Part shown: positions 9,190 through 19,054 of the stretch, in pieces
Numbering within the stretch: position 1 is the first letter of the stretch
Layout: each line of letters opens with the position of its first letter
NCBI GenBank assembly: GCA_013215295.1
Contig: JABSOZ010000018.1
Location: 62,001-126,000, forward strand
DNA length: 64,000 bases
From: Colwellia sp.
Lineage (GTDB): Bacteria > Pseudomonadota > Gammaproteobacteria > Enterobacterales > Alteromonadaceae
Direction of reading: 5' to 3'
Position numbers and translations under genes: made by a program
Notes under the pieces: model-generated
Told to the model about the DNA's origin: nothing
The model's database searches: none
What the model saw: the letters and a program-made list of their open reading frames with translations, nothing else

Positions 9190-10251
9190 TTACCATTGAG
9201 CAGTTTTCTTTAATATTTCTGTAATTGATTTAGCAATTTCCCATCGAGGAGTGTTACTTGAGTTGGTGAGTAATATGATTGCATCTTCACTTTCAGGATA
9301 AGTTATAATTAATGATTTATAACCTCTAATACTTCCTGGATGTCTAGCAACATTAACACCGTCCTTTTTGTATACTTGCCAACCTAACCCCATATATATT
9401 TCCCCCCATACCGTTTTAATTTGAGGTTTTAACATATCCTTGTATGTTTGCTTTTTTAGAATTGAACTGTCATTCGCAAGCGTTAATTTTAGCCACTGAC
9501 TTAAATCAGATACATTTGCAACTAATCCTTCACTTGGGTTAAAAGACAAATCATACGGACGCTGCTTTTTTTCATTGATTAATATTCCATGCTTCGTTGG
9601 CGGTGCTTCTGCAAAATGTTCATTAAAGCCATTGAAGTAATTACTTTTTATCATGCCTGCTGGTATCAAAATATTTTTAATTACATACTCTTCATATTTC
9701 ACACCAGAAACAGCACTAATCACCCCTCCCAGAATGTTAAATCCGGTGTCACTATATTCAAATGTCTTATTTACCAAATTATTGACCGTTGTTTGTTGCA
9801 CGGATTTCAAGTATGCCTGTTGAGATCTTTTTGCATCGAGTTTGACTGGTCTAATAGCATCACTTAATCCTGATGAATGGGTCAACAGCTGCTTAATCGT
9901 AATATCAGTATTTTCAAATGTTGATAAATATTGACTAACATTGTCATTGAGTTTTAACTTCTTATCTTCAACCAATTGCATAATTGCCTGGGCAGTAAAA
10001 AGTTTAGAGATAGAAGCAACTCGAAATAACGATGTTTTAGTTGCTGACTTGATTTTTTCATCATCAATAAACCCAAAACCTTTAATATATATTATTTCAC
10101 CTGAACTGATTATTGCCACAGCCATTGCCGGAATATCGTTTTGTATGCGTATTTTTTCTAAGGTAACCGTTAACTCATCATGAGGATTTTCGTTATTAGC
10201 AACGACATTGGAAGAAAGCGTTAAAAGCATTATTATTATTAATTTGTTCAT
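9190..10251 (-). CDS. Serine beta-lactamase-like hydrolase (class C / penicillin-binding-protein fold)
   Basis: A 353-residue secreted serine hydrolase with a signal peptide (MNKLIIIMLLTLSSNVVA). The three active-site elements of the class C beta-lactamase/DD-peptidase fold are present: SxxK as SISK (residues 80-83), YxN-type as YSD (166-168), and the HxG element in ARHPGSIRGY near the C-terminus. Members include esterases, peptidases and AmpC-like enzymes, so the substrate cannot be told. The second motif is YSD rather than YSN or YAN, which is common in the non-lactamase members. Stands alone. Confidence 0.88.
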   Translation of the reverse strand: MNKLIIIMLLTLSSNVVANNENPHDELTVTLEKIRIQNDIPAMAVAIISSGEIIYIKGFGFIDDEKIKSATKTSLFRVASISKLFTAQAIMQLVEDKKLKLNDNVSQYLSTFENTDITIKQLLTHSSGLSDAIRPVKLDAKRSQQAYLKSVQQTTVNNLVNKTFEYSDTGFNILGGVISAVSGVKYEEYVIKNILIPAGMIKSNYFNGFNEHFAEAPPTKHGILINEKKQRPYDLSFNPSEGLVANVSDLSQWLKLTLANDSSILKKQTYKDMLKPQIKTVWGEIYMGLGWQVYKKDGVNVARHPGSIRGYKSLIITYPESEDAIILLTNSSNTPRWEIAKSITEILKKTAQW

Positions 10252-10689
10252 ATACTACCTTGGGAATAAATGCCTGATGTAGAGACAATAAAGTTATCTG
10301 CTAACAACATAGAATTAAAAACACGTTATTTATTAAATATTTACACTCTAATTACGGATTATAAAGAAGCTCCGCAGCAGTCTGACTCATGTTAGTAGAC
10401 GAATAGCCCACCTTTGATATAAAAGTCACCCGCTCCAGCTTTCAACACAGGTATCTCTGCAAAAGCTATATTGCTCACAATATGGCCGAAACTTTATAGT
10501 TAATGTCTTTCATATTTGATGATAACTGCCAATAGTTGATTACCAAATCAGATCCCTCTATTTGAAAGACTTTTATAATCATTCGCCACTATAACAGTAG
10601 TTATAAGGTTATCTACTTACTATTATTGCATTTTTAGTTGTTGATAATGGGCTGGAGTTTTAATGATGAAATTTGAATGCTGTGTTTAA

Positions 10690-10974
10690 TAAAGTCAGCT
10701 GATGCTGACTCTATTCAATACTAAGGAAACTCTTAACTACGAGCTCCATTAGTGATTTGACCTGCTCAAGCACCAAAGTAAAATAGTTTGATTTTATGGT
10801 AAAAACATATAATTAATTTCTAAAAGTGTTCGCTATAAATTAATAAAAAATAATTGATAAACAAATTGAACTTAAACAATAATAAGTACTCCTACTATGT
10901 GAGAGTACTTATTTCCCTTAGTGTTTCATGTTTTTATAATACGTTTACTTGATTTCAGGTAAACGTTTTTTTTT
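10690..10974 (+). ncRNA. Candidate small RNA ending at a rho-independent terminator
   Basis: A strong plus-strand terminator at 10941-10974 has no gene upstream of it on that strand; both flanking genes are on the minus strand. Two further hairpins precede it (10693-10710 and 10884-10910). A TTGATA at 10854-10859 could be a -35 element for a short transcript, but the -10 is weak. The 5' end is undefined. This is an inference from an orphan terminator, not a family match. Confidence 0.3.
10941..10974 (+). terminator. Orphan plus-strand terminator
   Basis: Arms ACGTTTAC and GTAAACGT with a 10-base loop are followed by nine T. The T run is on the plus strand only; the minus-strand side continues ATTATAAAAA, so it is a poor terminator for the ABC operon. 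Confidence 0.8.
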
Positions 10975-11051
10975 GCTCTTTTTTTAACAATCCTTCACCA
11001 TAATAACTAAAACGTCGTTATTTATTAATGAGTCATTTAACTGTAAATTGA

Positions 11052-13463
11052 TTATTCATATCTCAAGCTAGATGAAGGTTTAGCACTCGCTATTTTTAGC
11101 GCTATTGTTGCAACCGTTACCCAAGTAACGAAGGCAACTAACAACGCGGCAATGGCGTAAATAACAATCGACTGAGAAATTCGGTCATTAAAACTAAGAA
11201 GCCATTCATCAATAAAATAATATGAAACAGGAAAAGCAATCAGTAAACTTAAACCTATCAAAACAATTGACTCACTGGTAAGTAAAGTTACTAAACTGAA
11301 CCGTGAAGCACCTATTACTTTACGAATTGCGACTTCTCGACTGCGTTGTTGGGCACTGAATGCTGCAAGCCCAAACATCCCTATACAAGTTAAGAATATT
11401 GCTAAACCAGAGAATATAGCAACCATTTGAACCAATTGGTTCTCTGCTTTATAAAGAGAAAGATAGTTATTTTTTACCAGTTGAATTTCTACCGCATTTA
11501 CTTTCAGACGCTGTTCAACAAATGTTGTCACGTCTTGCTTCATTTCAATAGAGTATTGGTCTTCAACCTCTAACACTAATGAATAATTGCCGCCGACAGG
11601 TAAACCACAAACAAATAATACCGGACCAGAACTATCTCGTGATGAACCTATTTTGATATCTTTTATAACGCCAACTATTTTACCTTTTACGTTTTGTTGA
11701 CCACCCGCACCAAATCGCCAAACTTGACCAATCGCCTGTTCAGCGTTTTTATAGCCTGCAATATGTAATACAGATTCGGGAATAATAATAGCCACTGTAG
11801 CTTGCGCTTCGTTAAACCAGTCTGATTGATATTGTGTTGAAAAATCACGCCCAGCCACCAGTTGTAAACCCAAGGTCTTTACCGCATTAAAACCAACACC
11901 CGCAAAGCCCATGGGTTGATCAAACTCAGCAACGCCTGGTACAGAAGTCACAAAAGCCCCTGCATTAGTTGACTTCGTCAAGTCAAAGTCAGTAACGGTT
12001 GCAGATATTACACCTTCGATGTTAACTAAGTCCTGATAAAGTGATTGGCTATCGTCTGAGTAAACACTATGTCCGGGCATACCTAAAACCCGAATGCGCT
12101 GTTCTTTCTCATAGTTGACCGCCAAGTTTTGTAAATAATTCAACTGTAGATAAAGGCTAATCGCGGCAATAATCAAGCTTACTGATAATGCCGACTGGGC
12201 TACCATCAAAGACTTTCTTACTAATGTAGCTGTTTTACCTCGGCCAAAGTCACCACTTAATACCCGATGAACACTAAAGGAAGAGATAAATAGTGCTGGA
12301 TATAAACCCGATGCAATGCCAATTAATACAGTAATCCCGACAATACCACTAATATATTGTGACCAACTGTCTATAACTAGATCACGCCCAATCAATTGAT
12401 TAAAAGCCGGTAATAACAATTCAACAAGACCACAAGCTAACAGTGCAGAAATAAGGGCAATAACCACAGATTCAGTTAAAAATTGTAGTACTAGTTGCGA
12501 CTTGGTTGCCCCTAACACCTTACGTACGCCAACTTCTTTAGCCCTTAAACCCGCTTGAGCAATACTCATGTTAATGTAGTTAAAACTTGAAATAAGCAAT
12601 AACAATACACTCAAGGCAATACTAATAAACACAGTTTTAGCTGAGCCGCCAATTTTCATATCTGTATTGAAGTTCGGCGCCAAATGAATATCCAACAGGG
12701 GCTGTAAGTAATAAGCAATCTCATTAGTTTCGTCCCGCCAAAATCTATTGAGTATCTCAGTTATTTCCATTTCGACTGCATTTATGTTGGCACCTTTATC
12801 TAACTTGATATAGGTATGTGCCACTTTACCAATCACGCCCATGAAGCGTTTAGCTGAAACTATCGACTGCATCGCGTAATGGCTATTAGCAGGAAAATCT
12901 ACAAATATTGCGCTAACCTCCATGGTTTTCTTGCCATCAACTAATAATAATGTTTTACCTACAGCATTTTCACTGCCAAATAAACGCATCGCTTCAGCTG
13001 CAGACAACGCAATTTTATCGGGCTGAGTTAATGCCATCGTTAAGTCACCATGCAAGACATTAATTGAAATAAACTCAGTTAGCTGCTCTGGTGCCGCAAT
13101 AAAGTTGTTAAGCTTTAAGTACTCTGAGCCAATTTGCACTTTTTCCCCGAGCATCCAGTCCGCTTTTATTAAAGTCATGACATCAAAAACACCAGCCACT
13201 TTTTTGAATTGCGGCCCTCCCCTAGGTGTAGTCATGGGGTATTCACTACCACTAGGAATATGTTGCATGACCACCCGATAAGTTCGCTCTGCATCGGGCT
13301 GAAATTCATCATAAGAATTTTCATTTAGGGTAAATAACCCAATCAATAACGCAGCCGCTAAACCAGTAGATAAACCTATAATGGTTAAGATTAAATTCAT
13401 TTTATGACGTGCTAGCGACCTAAAAGCACTAATGAAATAATTAGCGAATAAATACTTAAACAT
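11052..13463 (-). CDS. ABC transporter permease, MacB/FtsX family, two permease units
   Basis: An 803-residue permease. From the ATG at 13461-13463 it begins MFKYLFANYFISAFRSLARHKMN, followed by a first membrane helix and a MacB-type periplasmic core domain (about 45-270). A three-helix FtsX unit (about 280-420) comes next, then a second helix, a second periplasmic domain and a second FtsX unit (about 670-795). The conserved cytoplasmic loops are LRAKEVGVRKVLGATKSQL and QQRSREVAIRKVIGASRFSL. MacB-like pumps convert cytoplasmic ATP hydrolysis into movement of periplasmic substrates rather than transporting across the inner membrane. The start overlaps the ATPase gene by eight bases, and the MFP gene precedes both. 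The longer frame to 13487 is not preferred. Confidence 0.92.
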   Translation of the reverse strand: MFKYLFANYFISAFRSLARHKMNLILTIIGLSTGLAAALLIGLFTLNENSYDEFQPDAERTYRVVMQHIPSGSEYPMTTPRGGPQFKKVAGVFDVMTLIKADWMLGEKVQIGSEYLKLNNFIAAPEQLTEFISINVLHGDLTMALTQPDKIALSAAEAMRLFGSENAVGKTLLLVDGKKTMEVSAIFVDFPANSHYAMQSIVSAKRFMGVIGKVAHTYIKLDKGANINAVEMEITEILNRFWRDETNEIAYYLQPLLDIHLAPNFNTDMKIGGSAKTVFISIALSVLLLLISSFNYINMSIAQAGLRAKEVGVRKVLGATKSQLVLQFLTESVVIALISALLACGLVELLLPAFNQLIGRDLVIDSWSQYISGIVGITVLIGIASGLYPALFISSFSVHRVLSGDFGRGKTATLVRKSLMVAQSALSVSLIIAAISLYLQLNYLQNLAVNYEKEQRIRVLGMPGHSVYSDDSQSLYQDLVNIEGVISATVTDFDLTKSTNAGAFVTSVPGVAEFDQPMGFAGVGFNAVKTLGLQLVAGRDFSTQYQSDWFNEAQATVAIIIPESVLHIAGYKNAEQAIGQVWRFGAGGQQNVKGKIVGVIKDIKIGSSRDSSGPVLFVCGLPVGGNYSLVLEVEDQYSIEMKQDVTTFVEQRLKVNAVEIQLVKNNYLSLYKAENQLVQMVAIFSGLAIFLTCIGMFGLAAFSAQQRSREVAIRKVIGASRFSLVTLLTSESIVLIGLSLLIAFPVSYYFIDEWLLSFNDRISQSIVIYAIAALLVAFVTWVTVATIALKIASAKPSSSLRYE

Positions 13464-14157
13464 ATTGCACCTCTTTTTCAGCTTCACTGGCTCTGTCTAG
13501 TATAATTTGCCCATCAAAAAGTCGTATTATCCGGTTAGCATATTTCGCGTCATGCTCAGAGTGACTTACCATGATGACCGTAGTACCTGCGTCATTTAAT
13601 GCACGTAACATCGCCATAACTTCCTCACCATTTTTTGAGTCTAAGTTACCTGTTGGTTCATCAGCTAGGATAAGCTTGGGATTAATCACCAATGCCCGAG
13701 CGACTGCTACTCTTTGCTGTTGACCACCCGATAATTGTTGAGGTAAATGATCAGCACGGTGGTCAATACCCACTTTTGATAAAATAGCATCTACTTTTAG
13801 TTTACGCTCAGCCCGAGATATTTTTAGATATTGTAGCGGCAGTTCGACATTTTCAAATACTGTTAAACTATCAATCAAATTAAAACTTTGAAATACAAAA
13901 CCAATTGAACTACTTCTTAGTTTTGCCAATTTACGTTCACCGTAACTTGAAATATTCTGCTCTCCAAAAACATAATCACCACTGTCTGGGGAGTCCAACA
14001 TGCCTAGCAAAGATAACAGTGTGGACTTACCACAACCAGACGGCCCCATAATGGCTAAAAAGTCACCTTGCTCAACAGTCAGGTTTATCTTATTCAACGC
14101 GGTAGTTTCCACGTCATGAGTCCGAAATACACGTGATATGTTAGTTAATTTGATCAT
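13456..14157 (-). CDS. ABC transporter ATPase, MacB/LolD type
   Basis: A 233-residue nucleotide-binding subunit with Walker A GPSGCGKST (38-46), Q-loop FVFQSFNLI, signature LSGGQQQR (142-149) and Walker B LILADEP (162-168), followed by TGNLDS and the switch histidine in VSHSEHDAKYA. This is the LolD/MacB subtype. Its ATG overlaps the stop of the upstream membrane-fusion gene (ATGA at 14154-14157), and its own stop overlaps the permease start, so the three subunits are tightly coupled in one operon. Confidence 0.95.
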   Translation of the reverse strand: MIKLTNISRVFRTHDVETTALNKINLTVEQGDFLAIMGPSGCGKSTLLSLLGMLDSPDSGDYVFGEQNISSYGERKLAKLRSSSIGFVFQSFNLIDSLTVFENVELPLQYLKISRAERKLKVDAILSKVGIDHRADHLPQQLSGGQQQRVAVARALVINPKLILADEPTGNLDSKNGEEVMAMLRALNDAGTTVIMVSHSEHDAKYANRIIRLFDGQIILDRASEAEKEVQYV

Positions 14158-15416
14158 GACTTTTTTCCTGTAATTTGAATGTTATCTGCCTTATCAAAGG
14201 CACTATAATTTGAAGTAATTACGCTTTCCCCGACCTGAAGTCCGTCAAGTACTTGGTAATAGTTTTTATTTTTTTTACCTAATTTAATTAAACGACGTTC
14301 GGCACTCGTGTTGTCTTTATTTAAAACAAAAGCCCAATTACCGCCTGTACTATTAATAAAAGACCCTCGTTTAAGTAATAAAGAATTATCCACACCTTGC
14401 GTTAACATAAGATCTAATTCCAAGCTTTGTCCCGGTTTAATATTTTCAAGTTCGTTGGGCAATCTCAATTCAATCCTGAATTGAGACTGCCTGACTCGAC
14501 TATCAATTTTGGCAACGGTTAAGCTGACCTCTTCTCCATTAAATTTTATCTCGGCAGGCATGCCAATGGTGATCTGGTTTAAATAATACTCATCTAAATT
14601 GGCAATCAATTTGAAGCGATTAGGAATATCAACTTGTCCAAGTCGAGCCCCTCGACTTTTTGACTCGCCAAGCTCAACATTCAGTTCACTCAAATAACCC
14701 GATACCGGTGCTTTTATGAGTAAGTTATCTAGATTTTTACGAGCAAAAACTAAATTTTCACGTAACATCTTTGCACTTTCTTCTAACTGCATTACCTGTA
14801 CTTGTCGAATTTTGTTTTCTTCTTGTTGGCGTTGTGTTGTCAGTGCTTTTCGTTGTATAAAATATTGTAGATCCAGCTCAAAACTTTGTAACTTGTCTTG
14901 AGCCAGTACACCTTGTTTAACTAATGGCTTTGCTTGTTTAATTTTACGGTTCAGATGGCCAATTTTCAGGTCGATTTCTAAAAGATCTCTTCGTAAGTTC
15001 AATCGATTAGTGGTCATCGTCATTTGGGTATTACGTAAGAAGTTTAGCTGTTCGGTTACTTGTGCTTCACGGCTCATTACATCTAATTGCAGGGAGACAT
15101 TAGATAAACGCAACAATGGCTGACCTTTTTCAACATACTCTCCTTGTTCCACAAGCTTTTCTTCAACACGACCGCCAGCGATGGCATCTAAATAAACAGT
15201 GGTTTGGGGAGTGATAATACCTCTTAAACTAAGCTTATCCTCGAAGTGCCCAGAGACTACCTTCGAAGAGGTAAGTGTACTAGCGGCTACATACTGACTT
15301 TTTCCATTACTCGTTGTAACAGCAAAAGATGTCGTTACGATAATGCCAGCGGTCAGCAAAACTAATAATACTTTAAAATATTTTTTGAACTTGGGCTGTT
15401 GTATTTTTTTGTCCAT
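14154..15416 (-). CDS. Periplasmic adaptor (membrane-fusion) protein, HlyD/MacA type
   Basis: A 420-residue adaptor with one N-terminal membrane anchor (about 14-33). The first half of the lipoyl domain is at about 80-105 (GGRVEEKLVEQGEYVEKGQP), followed by a long coiled-coil hairpin (about 110-225), the second lipoyl half (APVSGYLSELNVELGE) and beta-barrel/MP domains. It should link the MacB-like permease to an outer-membrane channel, which is not encoded here. It is the first gene of the three-gene operon. A sigma-54-type promoter lies at 15501-15515, about 85 bases upstream of its ATG. Confidence 0.9.
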   Translation of the reverse strand: MDKKIQQPKFKKYFKVLLVLLTAGIIVTTSFAVTTSNGKSQYVAASTLTSSKVVSGHFEDKLSLRGIITPQTTVYLDAIAGGRVEEKLVEQGEYVEKGQPLLRLSNVSLQLDVMSREAQVTEQLNFLRNTQMTMTTNRLNLRRDLLEIDLKIGHLNRKIKQAKPLVKQGVLAQDKLQSFELDLQYFIQRKALTTQRQQEENKIRQVQVMQLEESAKMLRENLVFARKNLDNLLIKAPVSGYLSELNVELGESKSRGARLGQVDIPNRFKLIANLDEYYLNQITIGMPAEIKFNGEEVSLTVAKIDSRVRQSQFRIELRLPNELENIKPGQSLELDLMLTQGVDNSLLLKRGSFINSTGGNWAFVLNKDNTSAERRLIKLGKKNKNYYQVLDGLQVGESVITSNYSAFDKADNIQITGKKS

Positions 15417-15500
15417 CTTAGCAACCTATCATTTTCATTAATTTAATCATTAATTGCATTACTTGTAGGAAAAGTTATCGCAATAGTTACCAAGTCTATT

Positions 15501-15515
15501 ACAAGTCTTGTGCCA
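15501..15515 (-). promoter_or_regulatory. Sigma-54 promoter for the ABC exporter operon
   Basis: Read on the minus strand the site is TGGCAC-AAGAC-TTGT. It has a perfect -24 element (TGGCAC), the correct five-base spacing, and TTGT against the TTGC consensus for the -12 element. It points at the adaptor gene, and the divergent neighbour encodes a sigma-54-dependent activator, which makes the match functionally sensible. Confidence 0.75.
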
Positions 15516-15570
15516 CAAATTACTTGCATCAATATCAACAAGTTACAGCAATACGTAAAGGTGGCTCACT

Positions 15571-15620
15571 TAAAAGTGTCCACCAGTAGAACAGTGTTAT
15601 GTCCAATTATGGACACTTTA
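15571..15620. promoter_or_regulatory. Probable activator binding sites (TGTCCA palindrome)
   Basis: A dyad TGTCCA-ATTA-TGGACA lies at 15600-15615. A further AAAGTGTCCA half sits at 15573-15582 and pairs with TGGACACTTT at 15610-15619. The sites lie 55-120 bases upstream of the sigma-54 promoter at 15501-15515, the usual range for NtrC-type enhancers, and also just upstream of the regulator gene, so autoregulation is possible. The assignment is inference from position and symmetry. Confidence 0.55.
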
Positions 15621-15690
15621 TCTTTTAATTATCCTTAGACTCACGTAGTATTTAAATCAGTATAATTTTAGTAAATGGACAAAGAACGCA

Positions 15691-17067
15691 ATGAAGCAAT
15701 TTGGACGCATCTTAGTGGTTGATGACAATGTTGATATTTTAACCTCTGCCCGGCTGCTACTTAAGAAACACTACAGCCTGATAAAAACCACCGATGATCC
15801 CCACCAAATTGAAGAGCTGATAGCCCAATTTGAATTCGATGTCATTTTGCTCGATATGAACTTTACGCAAGATGCTATCAGTGGTCAGGAAGGATTTAGT
15901 TGGTTGAAAACCATCTTAACAATTGACCCAAGCATTGTTGTGATCATGATGACCGCTTATGCAGATATAAAACTCGCCGTTGATGCAATAAAAGCAGGTG
16001 CATCAGATTTTATAACCAAGCCTTGGCAAAATGATGAAATTTTAGCTTCAATGGCTGCTGCGTTTCAACATTCAAAATCTAAAAAAACGGTTGATGTACT
16101 TACCCGGAAAACCCAGGGATTAAGCCAAGCTATGCTCGGTAACAATCAACCTTTTATTGGTCAAAGCGATGTGATGACTCAAGTTTTTAACACAATAGAA
16201 AAAGCGGCAAAAACAGATGCAAATATTCTGATCACAGGAGAAAGTGGTACAGGTAAAGAATTAGTAGCAAGAGCGATTCATCAGGCTAGCTTAAGGGCAG
16301 ATAAAACATTAATTAATGTAGATATGGGTGCTATTTCTGAGTCACTTTTTGAAAGTGAATTATTCGGCCATAAAAAAGGCGCATTTACCGATGCTAAATC
16401 AGATCGTATTGGTCGATTTGAATTAGCCAAAGGCGGCAGTTTATTCCTTGATGAATTAGCCAACCTACCCATCAGTCAGCAAGCAAAATTGTTAACGGCT
16501 TTGCAAAATAGAGAAATTACCCCCGTAGGCAGTATGAAGTCGATAAGTATCGATATCAGACTGATCAGCGCAACCAATGACAATTTAAATGAAGCGGTTA
16601 AGAACGGACGTTTCAGGCAAGATTTATTGTACCGAATCAATACCATTGAGATCAGGCTGCCACCGTTACGAGAACGAAAAGAAGATATTCCTTTACTGAT
16701 CAATCATTATCTAAAACACTTCTGTCAGAAGTACAATCGGAAATTGATTATCAATGCGTCTGATAGACAAAGATTAAGTCGTTATCAATGGCCTGGTAAT
16801 GTTAGAGAATTGTGTCATACCATTGAACGAGCCGTCATTTTAACGGATGGTGATATCCTCGATATAAGTTCGATTATCACGCTACCTTTAAAATCCGATT
16901 CTCCTCAGCAAGAGTCTGCACAAACAACATTTAATTTAGACAAAGTAGAACAACTCACCATTGCCAATGCGTTGGATCATTTCAAAGGTAATGTGAGTAA
17001 AGCAGCTAAGGCGCTAGGACTTACACGTGGTGCACTATATCGACGGTTGGAAAAATATGACCTTTAA
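15691..17067 (+). CDS. Sigma-54-dependent response regulator (NtrC family)
   Basis: A 458-residue three-domain regulator. The receiver domain occupies residues 5-125 (phosphoacceptor Asp55 in VILLDMNF, Lys110). The AAA+ domain covers about 155-390, with Walker A GESGTGKE (183-190), the sigma-54 contact loop GAFTDA (230-235; consensus GAFTGA) and Walker B LFLDEL (251-256). The C-terminal Fis-type helix-turn-helix is [20 protein letters not shown]. It should activate sigma-54 promoters when phosphorylated by the kinase encoded immediately downstream, with which it overlaps by 11 bases. Divergence from the exporter operon makes that operon the likely target. The GAFTDA variant replaces the last conserved Gly by Asp, which is seen in some working members. 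Confidence 0.94.
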   Translation: MKQFGRILVVDDNVDILTSARLLLKKHYSLIKTTDDPHQIEELIAQFEFDVILLDMNFTQDAISGQEGFSWLKTILTIDPSIVVIMMTAYADIKLAVDAIKAGASDFITKPWQNDEILASMAAAFQHSKSKKTVDVLTRKTQGLSQAMLGNNQPFIGQSDVMTQVFNTIEKAAKTDANILITGESGTGKELVARAIHQASLRADKTLINVDMGAISESLFESELFGHKKGAFTDAKSDRIGRFELAKGGSLFLDELANLPISQQAKLLTALQNREITPVGSMKSISIDIRLISATNDNLNEAVKNGRFRQDLLYRINTIEIRLPPLRERKEDIPLLINHYLKHFCQKYNRKLIINASDRQRLSRYQWPGNVRELCHTIERAVILTDGDILDISSIITLPLKSDSPQQESAQTTFNLDKVEQLTIANALDHFKGNVSKAAKALGLTRGALYRRLEKYDL

Positions 17068-18373
17068 TATTGAAGTATTGAAACAAACGGCATGGTTGGT
17101 CCTCTTTTCAATGGTGTTACTTACCAGTAGTTATCTTTATCAACAACAAGGAAAATCTGCTGTTGTGCTTATTTTACTCTTGTCGCTTTTACTCATCACG
17201 GTAAAGTTGCTAAGTATTCATACGCGTAGTAAAAAACAAATAGAACAGGTGATCAAAGCACTGGCCAATAACGACCCTATGTTAGGACTTCCTCACTCAG
17301 ACCCGTTAGCGGATAAAATCACCCAAGTACGCGATAAAATATATAGCAATCGCTTGGAAGCAGAAGTTCAAGCTCAATATTTTCAAACCTTATTGGTTCA
17401 TATAGATATCGCTATTTTAGTCGTTAATACTGACAATATTATTGTTCACAAAAACCCTGCAAGTGATAAGTTGCTAGGTACTCTTGGAGAAGATATAAAT
17501 TCATTGGGTCAATTGAAGGACTTAATAACAAAAACGACTAACAACCTTCGCGCAACAATTGCGTGGCAAAAAGGAGAACAACTTGACACCCTTTCTGTTC
17601 ACATCAGTAACTGTAAGATCCAAGGTAAATCATTAAAACTTGTCAGTATTCAATCTATCTATCAAGCCTTGTTGGCCAAAGAACAGCAAGCCTATAAAAG
17701 ATTAACAAAAGTGTTAACCCATGAAGTCGCTAATTCAATCACTCCCTTAGCCTCTTTAGCACATACTGCCATCGACCTTTTACCTGAACAGTTAACGTTT
17801 GATGATGCTGAAGACAAAGTAGACCTGAATGAAGCGTTAGTAACTTTAGCGAGTAGAACATCTCAGTTAAGTACTTTTATTAAGAGTTTCCATCAAATAA
17901 CAGCCTTGCCGAAACCTAATTTACAGGAGCTCGAGTTACCAGCGTTGATAGAAGGTATTTTAACCTTATTTAAAGAACAAACTAGAAAGGCAAACATAAA
18001 ACTGTCGTTTAATCATCAATCCAGTTGCTTAGTAGTCGCCGATGGCGCCCAACTAGAACAAGCTCTGATTAATATTATCAAAAATGCTTTGGAAGCCGTT
18101 AGTCTATGTGAATATAAAGAAATTACCCTAACCCTTTTTCAGCCATATAATAAAAATAGTGCGCAACAATTGTTACTCGACATAGAAGACACAGGTTCGG
18201 GTATTGCTCCTCATGTTATCGAGCAAATATTCGTCCCTTTTTTTACCACTAAAAAACAAGGTTCTGGAATAGGCCTAAGTTTGTCTCGTCAAATTATGAT
18301 ACAACACGGTGGTGATTTGAAGTACGTCGACAAACCTGATTGCGGCGCTTGTTTTCGGCTGATATTTGGATAG
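17057..18373 (+). CDS. Membrane sensor histidine kinase
   Basis: A 438-residue kinase from the ATG at 17057-17059, which lies inside the last codons of the response-regulator gene. Two closely spaced N-terminal membrane helices (about 10-27 and 34-52) with a very short periplasmic loop suggest sensing in or near the membrane. A PAS-like region follows (about 95-190). The HisKA H-box is KVLTHEVANSITPL, and the ATPase boxes are N (IINIIKNALEAV), G1 (DIEDTGSGI) and G2 (GSGIGLSLSRQI). It is the cognate kinase of the NtrC-type regulator by overlap. Envelope stress or antimicrobial peptides are plausible signals, given the MacAB-like target, but this is not shown by the sequence. Confidence 0.92.
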   Translation: MTFNIEVLKQTAWLVLFSMVLLTSSYLYQQQGKSAVVLILLLSLLLITVKLLSIHTRSKKQIEQVIKALANNDPMLGLPHSDPLADKITQVRDKIYSNRLEAEVQAQYFQTLLVHIDIAILVVNTDNIIVHKNPASDKLLGTLGEDINSLGQLKDLITKTTNNLRATIAWQKGEQLDTLSVHISNCKIQGKSLKLVSIQSIYQALLAKEQQAYKRLTKVLTHEVANSITPLASLAHTAIDLLPEQLTFDDAEDKVDLNEALVTLASRTSQLSTFIKSFHQITALPKPNLQELELPALIEGILTLFKEQTRKANIKLSFNHQSSCLVVADGAQLEQALINIIKNALEAVSLCEYKEITLTLFQPYNKNSAQQLLLDIEDTGSGIAPHVIEQIFVPFFTTKKQGSGIGLSLSRQIMIQHGGDLKYVDKPDCGACFRLIFG

Positions 18374-18447
18374 ATAGAGAGATTAAAAATCATTAAGCGA
18401 TAATTTATACTTTAGACATTAATTTAGACATGACTTTAGATGAAAAC

Positions 18448-18975
18448 TTAGCTATCACTTTTAAAGGCTAAATAAGGTGTTAACGTACTTAATACTTCAT
18501 CATGGTTATTACAAAAAACGATCTTATCTTTATGCTCTAGCGTAAAGTCTAAAATTCGATACATATTGTCGTTATCAAATTTCTGATTCCACCAAAACAT
18601 CTCTAAGAAGGATGATAGGCTTTCTTTACGAAAATGGCCCAGTATGAATTTTCGTATAAGAAAACGTTTGAATATGCGCCACTGCCTGATTAAAACAGAT
18701 GGATTAAGGATAATGATAAGGTCTGCATCATGAAAAGCGTCTAATAACCATTTGTAATAAACACCTTCAACAATCCAATTTTCTTGGGATAATATTTGAT
18801 TTAACTTTTCAGTTCGCGATTCTTCGTTAGCACGAACATAGGAATTTATATTTTGATCCCAAAATACTTTATCGAGATCGTAAGCCTTTAAATCCGTTAT
18901 TTGCTGAAGCTTAGTGGCAATATAAGTTTTACCACTTCCTGGAGCTCCAATGATATGAATTTTTCTATACTGCAA
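18448..18975 (-). CDS. P-loop NTPase, adenylate-kinase/topology-modulation-like (FlaR type)
   Basis: A 175-residue P-loop protein starting at TTG (18975) with IIGAPGSGKTYIA; the Walker A GAPGSGKT is at residues 10-17. The arrangement YDLDKVFWD, then WIVEGVY and LIIILNPSVLIRQWRIFKR, matches the adenylate-kinase-like P-loop proteins often labelled DNA topology modulation protein. The biological substrate is unknown. It converges with the histidine kinase. Confidence 0.8.
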   Translation of the reverse strand: MQYRKIHIIGAPGSGKTYIATKLQQITDLKAYDLDKVFWDQNINSYVRANEESRTEKLNQILSQENWIVEGVYYKWLLDAFHDADLIIILNPSVLIRQWRIFKRFLIRKFILGHFRKESLSSFLEMFWWNQKFDNDNMYRILDFTLEHKDKIVFCNNHDEVLSTLTPYLAFKSDS

Positions 18976-19054
18976 AAATCTACTCCGCTGATCACTAATT
19001 TATGGTTCTAGATGGAAGTCTTATTTATGATAACTTATACATAAATTAAAACGC

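Larger units (their letters stand above)
10252..11051. other. Gene-free region with several plus-strand hairpins
   Basis: No convincing protein-coding frame is seen in these 800 bases. The right half holds three perfect or near-perfect inverted repeats in a row: 10693-10710 (AGTCAGC/GCTGACT), 10884-10910 (AAGTACTC/GAGTACTT) and the terminator at 10941-10974. The left half shows nothing recognisable. Confidence 0.6.
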
